Positions 35,525-37,676 of a stretch of DNA of 37,676 nt are shown here, one piece after another. The stretch spans positions 7,249-44,924 of the forward strand of contig NZ_KB933402.1 in the NCBI RefSeq assembly GCF_000392615.1, written 5' to 3'. Position numbers and translations under genes: made by a program. Under the pieces are notes generated by a model, which ran no database searches, had not been told where the DNA came from, and saw nothing but the letters and a program-made list of their open reading frames with translations. The stretch is from Lysinibacillus sphaericus OT4b.31. GTDB lineage: Bacteria > Bacillota > Bacilli > Bacillales_A > Planococcaceae. Every line of letters begins with the position of its first letter. Position 1 is the stretch's first letter.

Positions 35525-36088
35525 TTACCATAGTCTATTAACCTCAATTAATTCCTGTCCATTAAACTCCATTCTATAAATATCAGGTTTAGATGTGCTA
35601 TGTAAAAAGGACAAATCATAATTTGAATCATAATATCCCATCATCAAAGTCATTACTAATCCGTGAGTGCCAATTACTACTTTTTTCCCTATATAAGTAT
35701 TTAATATTTCTGCTAAAACTTTTACAGCTCTTTTTTGACAATCAGTATTCGTTTCTCCTCCGTCTAGAGCGAAATTTGGGTCCAAATATGATTTTTCTAA
35801 TAAAGGAAATAAATCCTTATCAGACATTCGCTCGCCTTCAGCCGAAAAGATTCTTTCCTTAAAATCTTCAACTACTAAAACTTCTTGTCCAATTTGTTTA
35901 GCTAACGGCTCTACAGTTAAAATTGATCGAGTGTATGGACTTGATATAACAATGTTAATTCCTTCATCCTTTAAAACATCAGTTATTCTTTGAGCGTCTA
36001 ATTTTCCTTTTTCAGTTAAACTTCTTGTTCTTTCATTTCCTTTTCTTGGTGAATCCCCGTGTCTCACCATATAAATAAAAGTTCTCAT
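35525..36088 (-). CDS. Histidine phosphatase family protein
   Basis: 187 residues of the phosphoglycerate mutase-like fold: catalytic RHG motif in YMVRHGDSPRKGN (about 7-19), Arg in ISSPYTRSI, acid Glu in the KERIFSAEGE region, and the second His in VVIGTHGLVMT. Substrate unknown; small housekeeping phosphatases of this type act on sugar phosphates or nucleotides. ATG 36088 follows GGAGGG. Lies between cntM and the transporter fragment, opposite to cntLM. Confidence 0.9.
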   Translation of the reverse strand: MRTFIYMVRHGDSPRKGNERTRSLTEKGKLDAQRITDVLKDEGINIVISSPYTRSILTVEPLAKQIGQEVLVVEDFKERIFSAEGERMSDKDLFPLLEKSYLDPNFALDGGETNTDCQKRAVKVLAEILNTYIGKKVVIGTHGLVMTLMMGYYDSNYDLSFLHSTSKPDIYRMEFNGQELIEVNRLW

Positions 36089-36186
36089 ATTATCCCTCCA
36101 ATAAATTTTTAATACAATCCTTCCTTACATAACCTTCACTTCGATACAATCCTAGTTTCCCACGCCTAAATTTTTGGTATTAATAA

Positions 36187-36379
36187 TATCGACGAAGCAA
36201 CAATAAATAAAGATCCAATAATAAGTTCCAATAACAAATATACCAGTAGCTTCGATGACTAGTATGAATATGCCAAGTATACAAATGAGGATGGTATCTC
36301 GACGTTTAACCATAGATCCAATAATCAATACAATGAATACGACATAAACCCGATGGAGAGCAGTGAATTCAATCCCCAT
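36187..36379 (-). pseudogene. Truncated second copy of the transporter 5' end
   Basis: The ATG at 36379 (GAGGTGG upstream) opens MGIEFTALHRVYVVFIVLII and tracks the first 46 codons of the 32818 gene, then leaves it after GAT/ATG-like sequence (...ILVIEATG). A short match TATCGACGAAG reappears after about 45 unrelated bases, and the rest of the gene is missing. Confidence 0.8.
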
Positions 36380-36421
36380 ACGTTTCCACCTCAATATTCG
36401 GTCTGATTCTATAGAATATGA
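36243..36421 (-). repeat. Direct repeat copy B of the transporter 5' region
   Basis: Second half of the repeat pair with 32682-32860; same length, same strand, about 3.4 kb apart. Between them lie the cntK remnant, cntL, cntM and the phosphatase. Confidence 0.85.
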
Positions 36422-36519
36422 ATATATATAGGTTATACTGTTAAAAGTAGTAAAATTTGGTATGATAATTTTATTAAAGTTTTTTAATCATACTAGAATT
36501 AGTAAGGGGAATCTAATAA

Positions 36520-37650
36520 ATGGACAGAAGGAAGAGTATGTTGTTTTTTATATCACCAATATTTTTTTTAGTTTCTTGTAGTGGTGAAGATGAAGTTGTT
36601 AAAAAAGATGAACAAATGTATATATCATCAGTTCAAAAAAAGGAAATATATGAAATAAAACAACCTGCAAAATTTAATATTTCAAGAGGTTTGATACTAA
36701 GCAATATGAACAATACATTAAATATAAACGAAATTGAGAAAGGACTAATGGATTTATCTGTAAATCATTTTTCTACAAAGAAGTTTTATATGCAGGAAGG
36801 TCAATATTTAGATAAAAAGATTATTAATCAATGGTTAGATAGAAAATCCACAGAAGGTGTTGGTTTAAACCCCTCTATAAAAAATAGTACGGGACATGTT
36901 TTAGAGGATGAAAAAAATAATCCTAAGATATTATCTCATGTATTAGAGCAAAATTTTATTAACAAAGAAACTGGACAAGTAGAAGGAATATCTTTAGCCA
37001 TATCCTTAAATGAATTTTATGACATTAGAGTAAGCGATGACAAAGGTTTAGTTTATACAGACCAAGTAAAAGTCGATCATAACGATGATGACGTTAATGA
37101 TGTGGAAAATTACGGTAAAGAAATAGCTGGGATGATAGTAAAAGATATTAGAAATAATGAAAACATACATAATGTTCCTATTTATTTAACCTTGTATCAA
37201 GAATCAAATAAAAATGATATCATTCCAGGCATATTTTTAGCTGAAACATATATTCCGGAGGGAGGGGAAAGGATAGATAAATGGACTGATATAGATAAGA
37301 AAAATTATACATTCCCTTCAGATGCACTATATAGTTTAGACAAAGATACTTATGATAAATTATTGACTTTTAAAGAGGATATACAAAAAGATTTTATTCA
37401 TTTAAATCCTAAAATAATTGGTGAACTTCAATATGAAAACGGTAAATTAGCCGATATAAAAATAAATGTGAATGCGCCTTTAATAAAAGATACTGAATTG
37501 ATAGGTCTTTTACAGTTAATTAGTACTAAATTAAGTGCTGTTTTATTTGATTATGTTCCTGTGACTATTCGTATTATCAATCAAAAACAAGATGTCGGAA
37601 TTGTCCTCTGGGATCCAACAGAAAAACAGATTTTTTCGACACCACTTTAA
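36520..37650 (+). CDS. CamS family lipoprotein (sex pheromone precursor type)
   Basis: 376 residues. Lipoprotein signal with lipobox LVSC, lipidated Cys20. The mature part has the CamS family layout: ISRGLILSNMNNTLNINEIE, a region GQYLDKKIINQWLDRKS, then LEQNFINKETGQVEGISLAI and a C-terminal alpha/beta domain. In enterococci the signal peptide of CamS is processed to pheromone cAM373; in other Firmicutes the role is unknown. AAGGGGA lies before the ATG. It is AT-rich compared with its neighbours. Its end is 26 bases before the window edge. Confidence 0.85.
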   Translation: MDRRKSMLFFISPIFFLVSCSGEDEVVKKDEQMYISSVQKKEIYEIKQPAKFNISRGLILSNMNNTLNINEIEKGLMDLSVNHFSTKKFYMQEGQYLDKKIINQWLDRKSTEGVGLNPSIKNSTGHVLEDEKNNPKILSHVLEQNFINKETGQVEGISLAISLNEFYDIRVSDDKGLVYTDQVKVDHNDDDVNDVENYGKEIAGMIVKDIRNNENIHNVPIYLTLYQESNKNDIIPGIFLAETYIPEGGERIDKWTDIDKKNYTFPSDALYSLDKDTYDKLLTFKEDIQKDFIHLNPKIIGELQYENGKLADIKINVNAPLIKDTELIGLLQLISTKLSAVLFDYVPVTIRIINQKQDVGIVLWDPTEKQIFSTPL

Positions 37651-37676
37651 TTAAACTGAAGTGACCCCTAAAAGTT

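Overview
The window reads as chromosome of an AT-rich, Gram-positive, low-GC member of the Bacillales. Strong AGGAGG-type ribosome binding sites, frequent TTG/GTG starts, YitT, YxlEFG-like and CamS family proteins and OmpR-type two-component pairs all fit this. Intergenic REP-like repeats and 21-bp minisatellites make Lysinibacillus or a near relative my best guess. That genus call is inference, not proof.

Layout. (1) 414-5983: a Fic-fold protein whose catalytic histidine is replaced by valine, an AT-rich spacer with a perfect 17-bp inverted repeat, then a complete three-gene haemolysin BL operon (hblC-hblD-hblA), otherwise best known from the Bacillus cereus group. (2) 6167-16066, minus strand: three ABC export modules and one OmpR-type two-component system. 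These are an FtsX-type permease with its ATPase, an ATPase/permease/regulator/kinase cluster, and an ABC-2 type pair. Two decayed genes lie among them: a DUF4184-like membrane protein and a TetR-type regulator that lost its DNA-binding end exactly at a REP-like repeat. (3) 16729-21710: a MerR-like coiled-coil protein, a probable lipid N-methyltransferase overlapping a DedA membrane protein, then a second two-component system. An 11-nt direct repeat sits in front of the methyltransferase and could be the operator of an OmpR-type regulator. (4) 22057-26013: a small unknown gene, a 14-unit 21-bp tandem array, a Na/Pi cotransporter preceded by a textbook-spaced Pho box, a second 21-bp array, and a YitT-family protein. 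(5) 26126-31468: a winged-helix regulator diverging from a six-gene, plus-strand export cluster (YxlE/F/G-like, a second ATPase and permease, and a YtrA-type GntR regulator). A perfect Fur-like palindrome lies just before the first gene. (6) 31573-36421: a frameshifted membrane transporter, then cntL and cntM homologues (opine metallophore of the staphylopine type), then a histidine phosphatase, then a second partial copy of the transporter's 5' end. The metallophore genes therefore sit between two direct repeats, and only a C-terminal scrap of a histidine racemase (cntK) seems to remain upstream. (7) 36520-37650: a CamS-family lipoprotein.

How it fits together. Much of the window is envelope and nutrient-stress biology: toxin secretion, drug/peptide export, lipid or membrane maintenance, phosphate uptake under PhoP and metal acquisition. 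It is also a place of active gene decay, with at least four broken genes and several repeat families. The most interesting item is the orphan cntL-cntM pair. Both genes look intact, and the residues reported to set pyruvate and NADPH choice in staphylopine dehydrogenase are present, but no intact racemase, exporter or uptake transporter lies beside them.
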